Source of the DNA: Acidobacteriota bacterium | Lineage (GTDB): Bacteria > Acidobacteriota > Polarisedimenticolia > Polarisedimenticolales > Polarisedimenticolaceae | NCBI GenBank assembly: GCA_029861955.1 | Contig: JAOTYK010000016.1 | Location: 1 to 64,000 of the forward strand | Length of the DNA stretch: 64,000 bases | Direction: 5' to 3' | In this document: piece by piece, positions 52,867 to 61,390 of the stretch | How positions within the stretch are numbered: position 1 is the stretch's first letter | Layout of the letters: each line of letters begins with the position of its first letter | Made by a program: the position numbers and the translations under genes | Notes under the pieces: generated by a model | The model's database searches: none | The model's input: only the letters and a program-made list of their open reading frames with translations | Told to the model about the DNA's origin: nothing

Positions 52867-54008
52867 AGTAACTTTACACCGACCAGCTCGCCCGGCATGA
52901 GATCCATGTTGGGCGAGGCTGCGATGACGAGTGCCCTTCCGTGGTCGGGGATCCGCTGATCTCTCCAGAGACGTTGGGGGAGCGGGGCGATCGACTCGCC
53001 AACCCGTACCACCACCGATTCCGATAGTGCGCCAGGTCGCGTACGACTGGCGACGAGGACCGGCGTGTTGACGGCGATGTCCCTTGAGTCACCTTCCCGC
53101 ACGTAGGCGACGATCTCGGACACGCTCTGATCCGCGATAGTGAGTATGGGTTCCCCGGGAACGACCGCCTGCCCGGATCGGCAGAGAATCTGGCTGACCT
53201 GCCCGTCAATCGGGCTACGCAGCAGCATCGCTTCGCGCGTCAACTCGATCTCGCGGATGCGGGCCTGCTCGACGCCGATGGCAGCCCGCAGCGGCTCCAG
53301 GAGCGTGTCCAGATTGGCGAACGACGGCATCTTGCTTTCGAACGAGGTTCGACGCCCCTGCGCGACACGAAATTCCTCTTCCGTCTGCGCCAGCAGGACG
53401 CGGTTCTCGGCGAGTTGCGTATTTGCGCTGTCGTAGAGCAGAGTAAAATTGTCGAATTCCTGTTGTCCGATCAGCCCCGTCTCGAGGAGAGGGCGTGCGC
53501 GTTGCGCTTCAAGTCGAAGCCGCTCGACCTCGATCTCGTCGCTTTCGATCTGGACGCGAAGCGAGAGGATCTCCAGCCGTCGCTCTTCCTCGTCAACCTG
53601 GAATCGACGCAGGTCCGCCGAGCGATCCGCGTGGTCCGCGCCACGATCGGCGAGAATCTCGATCCGTCGTGCAGCGAGTTCTGCACGAAGCTGCGCCAAT
53701 GCACCATTTGCCGTGTCAATCGCCGCCAGGAGCGGGGCATCGTCCATCTTGGCAACGACGTCGCCGGGGTGAACGGTGTCGTAGAGATCCACCACGACCG
53801 TTTCGAGCGTGCCGGTGGCCGATGCGGAAACCTCATACTGCAACGAGTTGGCAAGACCGACGTACTCGAAATCTTGTCCACGCCCGATCAGAAGTCCGAT
53901 CGCCAACGCGGCGGCGACGAACCACACGATCATCGGTAATGTGCGGACCTTGAAGTCCGCGACGCGCTGTTCGCGCGGCGTCGGAATCGTCTGTTGGGAT
54001 TCGCTCAT
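52857..54008 (-). CDS. HlyD-type periplasmic adaptor/membrane fusion protein
   Basis: 383 aa, ATG start five bases after the DUF4956 stop. One N-terminal membrane helix (about 26-43), a biotinyl-lipoyl hairpin (TGTLETVVVDLYDTVHPGDVVAKMDDAPLL), a long coiled coil (about 100-220), second lipoyl half (LLRSPIDGQVSQILCRSGQAVVPGEPILTI) and a beta barrel. Normally bridges an inner-membrane pump to an outer-membrane channel, but no ABC, RND or TolC-like partner is encoded here. Third gene of the VTC-DUF4956-HlyD unit. Confidence 0.88.
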   Translation of the reverse strand: MSESQQTIPTPREQRVADFKVRTLPMIVWFVAAALAIGLLIGRGQDFEYVGLANSLQYEVSASATGTLETVVVDLYDTVHPGDVVAKMDDAPLLAAIDTANGALAQLRAELAARRIEILADRGADHADRSADLRRFQVDEEERRLEILSLRVQIESDEIEVERLRLEAQRARPLLETGLIGQQEFDNFTLLYDSANTQLAENRVLLAQTEEEFRVAQGRRTSFESKMPSFANLDTLLEPLRAAIGVEQARIREIELTREAMLLRSPIDGQVSQILCRSGQAVVPGEPILTIADQSVSEIVAYVREGDSRDIAVNTPVLVASRTRPGALSESVVVRVGESIAPLPQRLWRDQRIPDHGRALVIAASPNMDLMPGELVGVKLLRR

Positions 54009-54013
54009 GAGAC

Positions 54014-54709
54014 CTAGACCTCCGACAGATCGCTTCGAAGAACGACGGACGCATGCGTCACACTGTCGAGTTCGCGTAACTCGCTCAACAAGTCGCCCGC
54101 GCGATTGCGGTCACGAAGTCCAATTTGGAACACGAATTCAGCCGACTCGTCTTCGCCACTCTGGCGAGTGGAGACTTGCTTGATTGCCCGACAGAAACGA
54201 TCGAGCAGATCGGAAGACGTTTCAAGTCCGACGCCCGCCGATGCAACGCGGACCGTGAGGTAGCCGTCAAATCGACCGTGACTTCCAAATCCGGTCGCGT
54301 CCAGATAGATCACCACCCCTAGAAGGCAAACGGTTCCGATGATCGCGGTCAAGTACAGTTGTGACCCGACGGCTAGCCCGACCACGAGTGTGACGAACAC
54401 GAACACGGTGTCGCGCGTGTCTTTCAGCACGTTTCGAAAGCGGATCATCGCCAACGCACCGAGGAGTCCGAAAGCCGTGACGAGGCTGTCACCAATCACG
54501 AACATCACCAGGGCGACGACGAGCGTCATCAGGACCAGCGATTGAGTGAACGAACGAGAATACGACAGACCGCTGTGTGTCCACGTGTAGGTCCAGGCGA
54601 TCAACTGCCCGAGCACGAACGCCAACAACATCGCCAGCATCGTCGACGCAAACGAGAAGTCGCCAAACCCGTTGTTTGCGGCCTCCATGGCGTGCATGAA
54701 CTCTTGCAC
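54014..54709 (-). CDS. DUF4956 membrane protein
   Basis: 231 aa from GTG 54709 with GAGGAGG (overlapping the VTC stop) upstream; ATG 54697 is an alternative. Four or five hydrophobic helices in residues 15-140 and the DUF4956 pattern S-L-V-T-A-F-G-L-L-G-A-L-A-M-I-R-F-R-N-V-L-K-D-T-R-D, followed by a soluble tail of about 80 residues. DUF4956 genes are repeatedly found beside VTC-domain genes, as here, suggesting it anchors or feeds the polymerase. Mechanism unknown. Confidence 0.87.
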   Translation of the reverse strand: MQEFMHAMEAANNGFGDFSFASTMLAMLLAFVLGQLIAWTYTWTHSGLSYSRSFTQSLVLMTLVVALVMFVIGDSLVTAFGLLGALAMIRFRNVLKDTRDTVFVFVTLVVGLAVGSQLYLTAIIGTVCLLGVVIYLDATGFGSHGRFDGYLTVRVASAGVGLETSSDLLDRFCRAIKQVSTRQSGEDESAEFVFQIGLRDRNRAGDLLSELRELDSVTHASVVLRSDLSEV

Positions 54710-54724
54710 CGTCCTTCGACCTCC

Positions 54725-55525
54725 TCAGCTCGTCCGCATGGGCGGAAGTTCGACACCGTCCAGACCAAATGTCGCTTCGCGCCCGCCGTGCAGCACGTGC
54801 TCCATCGACCAGACGTACTTGGGGACGGCCTGTTGCATCAGACCGAAGACGCGGACGATGTCGCGAATGAACGACGGATAGCGTTCGGTGAATTTCAATT
54901 CCAGGATCGTTCCGGGAGTGGGAGTGCTCACCCATCGACCGTCTTCATGGGACAGGTTGTCGTCCATCGTGACCGCATGCCTGAGTTGTGTGTCCAGCGT
55001 GATCCGCACCGGATCATCCCCGCGGGACTCGTACGCCTCACGCATGTAGCGGACCCGGACGACGGGTCTCGCGCGGGCGAACGCCATCTGGTGTCGGAAG
55101 TAGGCCATCGTATCGAGGGCCTCCGTGGGAGGCGTCGGAGCATCGTCGGTCGTGAGGCCGAGGAGCGACGGGACCCACTGGCGTTCCAACCGCACACGGT
55201 TCTTGCGGACGATGGTGTTGATTCGGTTCTTCACTTCCAGGAACGCCGGTGTCGCCGGATCGTCGGAATAGGTTCGTATCCGGAGCTTGTAGCGATCCCG
55301 ATGGCCGCCCTCGGTCTGGTGATAGAGGCGAAGATCCTCCGAGTCGAGGTAGAGGCTGCAGATCGGATAGCGATAGTCCTCTCGCATCGCCGCGAAGCGA
55401 TCCGGTTTCATGAACGGCCGGATGAATTCACGGACCTCGGCCACGATCATCGGGCTGATGATGTACTTGCACTCGAATCGTGAGCGCAGAGTCCTGTCGC
55501 TGGCTTCCGCCTGTCGTTGTGCCAT
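54725..55525 (-). CDS. VTC-domain polyphosphate polymerase-like protein
   Basis: 266 aa from ATG 55525; the longer frame upstream lies in the control region. VTC/triphosphate-tunnel-type fold with basic and acidic tunnel residues: RFECKY (E18, K20), SLYLDSEDLRLYH, RDRYKLRIR (76-84), FLEVKNR (E97, K99), RKNRV, VRYMREAY, and E209-K211 near the end. In yeast Vtc4 the homologous tunnel makes polyphosphate from ATP. First gene of the three-gene unit; promoter presumably in the gap 55526-55908. Confidence 0.87.
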   Translation of the reverse strand: MAQRQAEASDRTLRSRFECKYIISPMIVAEVREFIRPFMKPDRFAAMREDYRYPICSLYLDSEDLRLYHQTEGGHRDRYKLRIRTYSDDPATPAFLEVKNRINTIVRKNRVRLERQWVPSLLGLTTDDAPTPPTEALDTMAYFRHQMAFARARPVVRVRYMREAYESRGDDPVRITLDTQLRHAVTMDDNLSHEDGRWVSTPTPGTILELKFTERYPSFIRDIVRVFGLMQQAVPKYVWSMEHVLHGGREATFGLDGVELPPMRTS

Positions 55526-55908
55526 CCCAGATTCGTCCGTGCCGTCGGTCGTCCCTGCAGTCCACTCGCGGGCCGACCGGGATCGCCATCTTACAGAACC
55601 CCCCGGTCCGATGGCAGCACCGCCGGACCGAAGCGTCTTGTAATCTGGCATTTACCGATCTTCCTTTATATACGGACAGCCTGATCCGCTTTCTAGCGGT
55701 TTCGCATTCCGCACAAAACTAAAATTGTTAAATGCTCTTCCGCGCCTCACCTCACCTGAGGCCGCGCGACCCGTTATCGGGCGATCGGAGGAATCGAAAC
55801 CGAGCTAATCTCCCCGCTGAGGGCGTAAGAATCCGGCACGGGACGTGCAAGGTAGAGGGCGGGAAAACAATGGACTCACCGCGAGGTGGGCCGAGGAGAG
55901 GAACAAAA
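55526..55908. other. Divergent intergenic region, 383 bases, AT-rich centre
   Basis: Separates the VTC unit (minus) from the secreted acidic protein (plus). Bases about 55640-55735 are far more AT-rich than the rest of the window and contain TATATA (55677-55682) and TAAAAT (55720-55725) and a hairpin CCGCT-TTCT-AGCGG (55686-55699). No clear -35 box. 55740-55900 is GC-rich with no convincing gene; the frame open there before ATG 55909 has no coding features. Probable bidirectional promoter region. Confidence 0.6.
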
Positions 55909-56742
55909 ATGAAGCAGAAAACCTGGATCCTGTCGTGGGTTGTCATGTTGGCCGCCGGTTTGACCGCCGCCCTCGCAGGAGACGGCCACGCCCGATCCTG
56001 GAGCCACAGTGGCTCCGCCATGATCCTTCACGAAGACGGCGCAGAGAGTTTTGACGTGGGAGATCTGGCCGACGGCGAAACCCGTGTCTTCGGAGCCGGC
56101 GACAAGCAGATCACTGCGACACGCTCCGGCAACGTCGTGACCCTCCTGCGAAACGAGAGCGGGGACGAGAAGAAGATCGAGATCCTCTGCAACGTGGACA
56201 GCGATAACTGTTCCATCGTCACCGCCGGCGATGGCGACTCGGTCGCGATCGTCGTTCAGAAGACCCGTACCTGCCACGGAAACAAGGACGAATGCGGTGC
56301 CGATCCTGCGATCGCGGATTTCGCCTCGGGTGAAGGCCTTGCGCGTGTCATTATCGAGAAGCACGCCGACTGCGAGGGCGACGATTGCGACGAGTTCGAA
56401 GTTCTCGTCAGCGGCGAAGGGCACGGGAATCACTTCTTCCACCACGAGAACAACTCCGTGGTCATCTCCCCGGACGGTGCCGAGGGCGAGTGGGTCAGTG
56501 AAGACGGTCACGACATCGCGATCGCAGGCCCCAACGCGATCTTTCTCTCCGCCGATCAGTTGGTTCTGCGTTGCCCCGAAGGGGACACCACGACCCGTAT
56601 CGAGAAGGACCGGCGGCACGAGACGTTCCTCTGTCCGCAGCATTCGGTCCCGCTCGAAAAGCAGAAGATGCCGAGTATCCGGCGTATAAAGATCGAGCGT
56701 CCCCATTCGGGCGACGACGATCACGACAAGAAGAAAATGTAG
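55909..56742 (+). CDS. Secreted acidic Cys/His-containing protein of unknown function
   Basis: 277 aa from ATG 55909 with GAGGAGAGG upstream. Signal peptide (MKQKTWILSWVVMLAAGLTAALAG). The mature protein is acidic and beta-rich, with cysteine pairs CNVDSDNC, CHGNKDEC and CEGDDC, and His/Asp clusters (GHGNHFFHHEN; HSGDDDHDKKK at the end), which could bind metal or form disulfides. No family recognised. A stem-loop follows the stop. It is divergent from the VTC unit, so the two may share control. Confidence 0.65.
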   Translation: MKQKTWILSWVVMLAAGLTAALAGDGHARSWSHSGSAMILHEDGAESFDVGDLADGETRVFGAGDKQITATRSGNVVTLLRNESGDEKKIEILCNVDSDNCSIVTAGDGDSVAIVVQKTRTCHGNKDECGADPAIADFASGEGLARVIIEKHADCEGDDCDEFEVLVSGEGHGNHFFHHENNSVVISPDGAEGEWVSEDGHDIAIAGPNAIFLSADQLVLRCPEGDTTTRIEKDRRHETFLCPQHSVPLEKQKMPSIRRIKIERPHSGDDDHDKKKM

Positions 56743-56757
56743 TCAGAGCGTTTTGAC

Positions 56758-56793
56758 GAACGGGCCAGGTGACATCTGTCGCCCGGCCCGTTC
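56758..56793 (+). terminator. Long stem-loop after the acidic secreted protein
   Basis: GAACGGGCC-A-GGTGACA-TC-TGTCGCC-C-GGCCCGTTC: two stacked perfect (one wobble) stems, 16 pairs, followed by TTGTTG rather than a clean U-run. Probably a terminator or 3' stabiliser for the upstream gene. Confidence 0.65.
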
Positions 56794-56881
56794 TTGTTGA
56801 GGCTACGCCGACACTCTTCGCCTGATAAAGTAAGATCGTTCGGCGAGACTTCCCCCGCCGGTCTACGTCAGGCTTATCACC

Positions 56882-59626
56882 TTGCTGCGCTCGCTACTCG
56901 GCCGAATTCAATCGCTCGCTTTCACGCGCCCCCTGACGGTTCTGGCGATTTCCGGGGGGCTTCTGCTGATCGCGCTCGCGCTCGGCTCTCAGGTCGAGTT
57001 CCGCAAGTCTCGAAGCGAGTTGGCGCCCGACGACGATCCGGATCAGCAGCGTTGGGGACGACTCCTCGACGAATACGAAGGGACCGAGGCCCTCATCGCC
57101 TGCGTCGAGGCCGATCCGGAAGCGGCGCGCGACGCGGATGCCAAGTCTCTCCAGGCCTTCGTCGGCGTTGTTGCGGAGGCTGTCGCCAACGACGAAAGCG
57201 TCGCCCAGGTCTTCTATCGAGTCGACCGGAATTGGTTCTACGAGCGCGGGCTCTATCTCATGCCGCCGGACGATCTCTCGAAGATCGTCGACCGTGTTCG
57301 CGATCAACAGCCACTTCTCGATCTGTTGGGATCCGTTGACGGCTTCCCGGCGTTGAATCGAGTGTTGTCGGGCCAACTCTCCCGCTCGCTGGAGAGCGGC
57401 GCCGCCGATTCCGGACAAGATGCAGACCTGACACCCATTCTCAACTACCTCAAGTATCAGAACGAATTCCTGGCGGACCCCGTGGCCTCCGTATCGGCAT
57501 GGACCGACGTGCCGTTCATGGACGTCCTCGGCAGGCAGCGCTACGGCGATGAGGCGGACGGTTACCTCAAGACTTACGACGGCTTGACCTATTTCATCCT
57601 GATCACGCCTGCCGGCAAGGATGACAGCCTCGATTTCAGGCGCGGACTCCTGGCCACTCTGGGCGATCGCATCCGCGACGCTCAGATCGATCACCCCGGC
57701 TTTCGAGTCGTGTTTACGGGTCAGCCTGCGTTGGTCGTGGCCGAGATGGACTCCGTGAAGCGGGACACGTTCAGGACCTCCTTCTTTGCGATCTTCGGCG
57801 TGGCGCTGTTGACGTATTTCGTGTTTCGCTGGCGTACGCATGTCTGGTTGGTCCTCACGGCGCTGGCCGTAGGCATCGCGTGGTCGTTCGGTGCCGTGTG
57901 GATCGAGTTGGGCTACCTCAACATGATCACGTCGTCGTTCATATCGACCCTCGTCGGCATCGGTGTTGCCTACGGGATCCATCCCGTTTCGGAGTACGAA
58001 CTCGAAGGGGGGCACACGATCGATCCGCTCGCCGCCGCGCGGAACGCGTTCAAGGTCACCGGCCCTGCAGTTACGGTGGCTGCGGTGACGACTTCCGTAG
58101 CGTTCCTGTCCATTCAGTTGATGAGATTCCGAGGGTTTAGCGAGTTGGGCCTCGTGGCCGGCGTCGGGGTCTTACTCTGCTGGATCGCCGCGGCGTGGAC
58201 GCTGCCGGCGCTCATCGTGGTCTTCGGGCGTTCCCGTGCTCGGCGACGTGCTCGTGTGGGCGCAGAGAGGGGGAGGAGCGCATCCGCCGTCGACCGGATC
58301 TGGGTCGAGCGGATGGCGGGAAAGATCTGTCACGCTCCGCGGCTCGTGGTGGGGCTCGCCCTCGTCTGGACCGTCGTTTCCATCGGCCTGATGGGGGGGA
58401 TCCGCTTCGACACCAACATCCTCGACCTACTGCCGCAAGGATCGGAATCGCTGTCGTACCAGCGACGAATGGCGCTCGAGTCTCGGCTTTCGCCGCTGTA
58501 CAACATCGTCGTTGCCGAGAGTATGAACGAGTTGAGCGCACAGAGAGCACGCGCGGCGGAGGAGCCGACGATCCTCCGTTTCGAGTCGGCGTTGGAGTTC
58601 CTGCCCGAGGACGTGGAAGAGTCGCACGCGGGGATCACCGAACTTGGAAGCCTGATGACCGACGTTCGATTCCCGTCGGAGGCCTCCGAATCGACAGCGG
58701 CCGATTGGGTGTCCTCGTGTCGCGAACTTGAAAACGCGTTCCTCGACGCACTCGATGCCGCCTTCACGGCGGGATTAAGTGATCTGGTCGAGCCGTTGGA
58801 CTCGGCCACGACAGAGGCGGCGACCTGTGTTCGACTTGCCGCCGAGACCGATGACGCGCGACACCGGGTCTGGCAGCAGCAACAGCAGCGACTCATCGAT
58901 TGGATGCAGGCGCCGTGGGGCCTGCTGCAGAAGGCGTTGCGCGCCGATCCGCCAACTTTGGACACGCTCCCGTCGGCGATCCGCGCACGCTACTTCACGC
59001 GGAGCGGAAAACCCCTCGGGTTTCTCTATCCCGACGGCGATGTCTTCGACCAGGAATTCCTGACACCGTACATCGAAGGGTCCCAGCGGGTCGCCGCAGA
59101 CGCCACGGGTTTCCCACGGGTGTTTCACAAGATGGCCGGCCGGATCACCGGTGGCTTCTATCGATCGGTCGGCATCGGAGCGTTTCTCGTCGCGATCATC
59201 CTCTGGATCGATTTTCGGAATCTGACTCTGGCGGCGCTGGCGCTGCTGCCGCTGGGCATGGGTGTGGTGTGGATGTTGGGGTTCATGCGTATTTTCGGTC
59301 TGCAGTTCAACTTCGCGAATCTCGTCGCCGTTCCACTGATCATCGGGGTCGGTATCGACAACGGTGTCCACGTGATCCATCGGACGCGACTCGAGGGAGC
59401 CGCCGGCATGGAGATGGTGCTGCGTCACACCGGTCGCGCAATCCTGATCGCGTCCCTGACGACGATGATCGGATTCGGCAGCCTTGCGTTGGCATCTCAT
59501 CGGGGAATCGCGAGCCTCGGCCTGGTCCTGCTCCTGGGTGTCGGTTCCTGCCTGATAACCTCCACCATCGTCCTGCCAAACCTGCTGGTTGCGCTGGGGA
59601 TAGCAAGGAAACGACCGACGCGGTAA
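56882..59626 (+). CDS. MMPL/RND-family transporter
   Basis: 914 aa. No ATG or GTG precedes the first helix in a suitable place, so TTG 56882 is taken as start; no strong ribosome site is visible. Two repeats of RND topology: helix near residue 20, a large periplasmic loop (about 45-290), a block of helices (about 290-440, with F-x-x-x-V-A-x-V-T-x-S-V-A-F), helix near 490, a second loop (about 510-750), final helices (about 755-910, with G-V-G-I-D-N-G-V-H and T-T-M-I-G-F-G-S-L). Proteins of this shape move lipids or hydrophobic compounds. Followed by a periplasmic binding protein and a TPR lipoprotein in one unit. Confidence 0.85.
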   Translation: MLRSLLGRIQSLAFTRPLTVLAISGGLLLIALALGSQVEFRKSRSELAPDDDPDQQRWGRLLDEYEGTEALIACVEADPEAARDADAKSLQAFVGVVAEAVANDESVAQVFYRVDRNWFYERGLYLMPPDDLSKIVDRVRDQQPLLDLLGSVDGFPALNRVLSGQLSRSLESGAADSGQDADLTPILNYLKYQNEFLADPVASVSAWTDVPFMDVLGRQRYGDEADGYLKTYDGLTYFILITPAGKDDSLDFRRGLLATLGDRIRDAQIDHPGFRVVFTGQPALVVAEMDSVKRDTFRTSFFAIFGVALLTYFVFRWRTHVWLVLTALAVGIAWSFGAVWIELGYLNMITSSFISTLVGIGVAYGIHPVSEYELEGGHTIDPLAAARNAFKVTGPAVTVAAVTTSVAFLSIQLMRFRGFSELGLVAGVGVLLCWIAAAWTLPALIVVFGRSRARRRARVGAERGRSASAVDRIWVERMAGKICHAPRLVVGLALVWTVVSIGLMGGIRFDTNILDLLPQGSESLSYQRRMALESRLSPLYNIVVAESMNELSAQRARAAEEPTILRFESALEFLPEDVEESHAGITELGSLMTDVRFPSEASESTAADWVSSCRELENAFLDALDAAFTAGLSDLVEPLDSATTEAATCVRLAAETDDARHRVWQQQQQRLIDWMQAPWGLLQKALRADPPTLDTLPSAIRARYFTRSGKPLGFLYPDGDVFDQEFLTPYIEGSQRVAADATGFPRVFHKMAGRITGGFYRSVGIGAFLVAIILWIDFRNLTLAALALLPLGMGVVWMLGFMRIFGLQFNFANLVAVPLIIGVGIDNGVHVIHRTRLEGAAGMEMVLRHTGRAILIASLTTMIGFGSLALASHRGIASLGLVLLLGVGSCLITSTIVLPNLLVALGIARKRPTR

Positions 59627-59637
59627 GATTTTCAGTG

Positions 59638-60477
59638 ATGAAACGCACATGGATCCTGACCGCCGTCGTCGCCCTGGGTATGGCAACCCTCGCGTTCGGT
59701 GAGCCTCTCAACATATTGGCCATCGCGCCCGGTTATCCCGGAAACACCGAACAGGCCCAACCATCGATGGATGCGCTGGCGCGCTCGACGGAAGGCGTCG
59801 CGGATCTTGACGATGGTGATGTGACGTTCACCTACTACGAGCAGTTGGACTCGGGGTTGGCGCGCCTGAAGGCGGGCGATGTTGCGGCGGTCCTCGTTCC
59901 GCTTCCGTTCTTCTTCCAGTTTGCCGACGAGCTGGCGTTGACGCCGGTCCTCGAGGCGATCCAGGAGAACGGCGAGAACGACTCGTGGAGCCTCGTCGCC
60001 CTGAAGGACCGGATCAGCGACCCGGCGTCGCTCTCCGGCTGGATCGTGGCGGGCAAGCCCGGCTACTCGCCAGAGTTCGTCCGCCAGGTCGCGCTGGCGG
60101 ACTGGGGAGCGCCGCCGGAAGATGTAGAGATCCAGTTCAGCGAACGGATCCTGAGGGACATTCGAAAAGCCGCGGCCGGCGAGTCGGTGGCGATCCTCCT
60201 GGATCAGTTTCAGACGGCCTCTCTAGCGAACCTATCCATGGCACGCGATCTCGAGGTCGTCACGACGTCCATCGAGATGCCCGCCAGTATCTTCTGCTGG
60301 GTCGGGGAGGGCGCCCCGTCTGGAACGCGGGAACTCCTCGAGAGCGCCCTGCAGCGAATGCACTCCACCGACGACGGCAAGGAGGCGCTGGGCGGAGCAC
60401 AACTCGTGAGATTTCAGCCGTTGGACGACCGAGAACTGGCCCTGCTTGAGAGCCTGCAACCGGAGACCGTCGAGTGA
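59638..60477 (+). CDS. PhnD/SsuA-like periplasmic substrate-binding protein
   Basis: 279 aa from ATG 59638, 12 bases after the MMPL stop. Signal peptide (1-22), then a type 2 periplasmic-binding fold: LNILAIAPGYPGNTEQAQPSMDALA, DLDDGDVTFTYYEQLDSGLARLKAGDVAAVLVPLPFF, and a later AGKPGYSPEFVRQV. Fits the phosphonate/nitrate/sulfonate-binding group. It is not next to an ABC transporter but to an MMPL transporter. Ligand unknown. Confidence 0.75.
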   Translation: MKRTWILTAVVALGMATLAFGEPLNILAIAPGYPGNTEQAQPSMDALARSTEGVADLDDGDVTFTYYEQLDSGLARLKAGDVAAVLVPLPFFFQFADELALTPVLEAIQENGENDSWSLVALKDRISDPASLSGWIVAGKPGYSPEFVRQVALADWGAPPEDVEIQFSERILRDIRKAAAGESVAILLDQFQTASLANLSMARDLEVVTTSIEMPASIFCWVGEGAPSGTRELLESALQRMHSTDDGKEALGGAQLVRFQPLDDRELALLESLQPETVE

Positions 60478-61313
60478 ATCCGACGCACGGGTCGTCCCGG
60501 ACTCGGGTTCCTTTCATCGTCGTCGTCCTCTTCCTTGCGCTGGTTGGCATGGGTTGTCGCTCGGCGCTTCGCGACCCGATCGAACTGGCCCCTACCCAAT
60601 CCGTGGAGTCCGGATCGCTCGACGAACTGCTGGAACGGGCCGAGCGTTCGTTCGAGACCCGCGTTGAAACCGACGTCCGACAGGCGTTGATCTTCTACGA
60701 CGAGGTCGCGGCCCGCGGTCGCGAGGAAACCGATCGGACCCACTACCGCAACGGACTCCTCGGAGCGATCCGAGTTCGACTCTGGCTATCGACGCGGGTG
60801 GGCGAGCCCGACGAGCGGCGTGCGACGGCGGCGCGGGCCGTCAATGACGGCCAGCTCTGCGAACGAGACTTCGTCGGCGATGCGGCCTGCGTCTACTGGC
60901 TTGCCCTGGCGGTCGGTGCGCAGGCGCGAGAGCGCCGCTCAACGGCGATCGACGGTCTCGACGTCATGGAGGACCGGTTACGTCAGGCCATCGAATTGGA
61001 TGCGACCCAGGACCACGGTGGTCCCCATCGCGTACTGGCTCTCCTGTACTTGCGAGCACCCGGTTGGCCGACGGGGCCCGGGGATCCGGACGTCGGACTG
61101 GAGCAGGCCCGCCTCGCCATGACGATCGACGATTCGTTTCCGCCGAACGTGCTGGTGCTCGGCGAGGCGTTGGTTGCCGTCACGGAGGACGATGAAGGTC
61201 GCGGCGCGTTCCTCCGGGCACGGGCGATGGCGGAAGCGTGGCTGGCAAACGGGCATCCGGAAGCGGCCGATTGGGTCGATGAAGCAAACGAATTCCTGCA
61301 AACCGTTCAGTAA
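60474..61313 (+). CDS. TPR/TatT-like lipoprotein
   Basis: 279 aa from GTG 60474, overlapping the previous stop as GTGA. Lipobox GMGC (about 25-28). Alpha-helical repeats; the stretch RVLALLYLRAPGWPTGPGDPDVGLEQARLA resembles the TatT T-component of TRAP transporters. With the MMPL and binding protein it makes a three-gene unit, probably for envelope transport of a hydrophobic or phosphorylated compound (inference). Confidence 0.7.
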   Translation: MNPTHGSSRTRVPFIVVVLFLALVGMGCRSALRDPIELAPTQSVESGSLDELLERAERSFETRVETDVRQALIFYDEVAARGREETDRTHYRNGLLGAIRVRLWLSTRVGEPDERRATAARAVNDGQLCERDFVGDAACVYWLALAVGAQARERRSTAIDGLDVMEDRLRQAIELDATQDHGGPHRVLALLYLRAPGWPTGPGDPDVGLEQARLAMTIDDSFPPNVLVLGEALVAVTEDDEGRGAFLRARAMAEAWLANGHPEAADWVDEANEFLQTVQ

Positions 61314-61324
61314 ACAGTGTTTAC
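61310..61324. promoter_or_regulatory. 15-base palindrome, operator-like
   Basis: GTAAACAGTGTTTAC, perfect except for the central G, overlapping the stop codon of the TPR lipoprotein and 66 bases before the next gene's ATG. Symmetry of this length with a central base is the form of LacI- or GntR-type operators. No such regulator gene is in the window. Confidence 0.5.
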
Positions 61325-61390
61325 GCGGTTGTGTGTCGTCCCCGTTCGGAGTAAAACCTGCGGGTGGGGCAACGAACGAGGGAGTTCTCA

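Noticed and set aside
52857-54008. Type I secretion or multidrug efflux system
   Set aside because: Only the HlyD-type adaptor is present; no ABC exporter, RND pump or TolC-like channel is encoded nearby.
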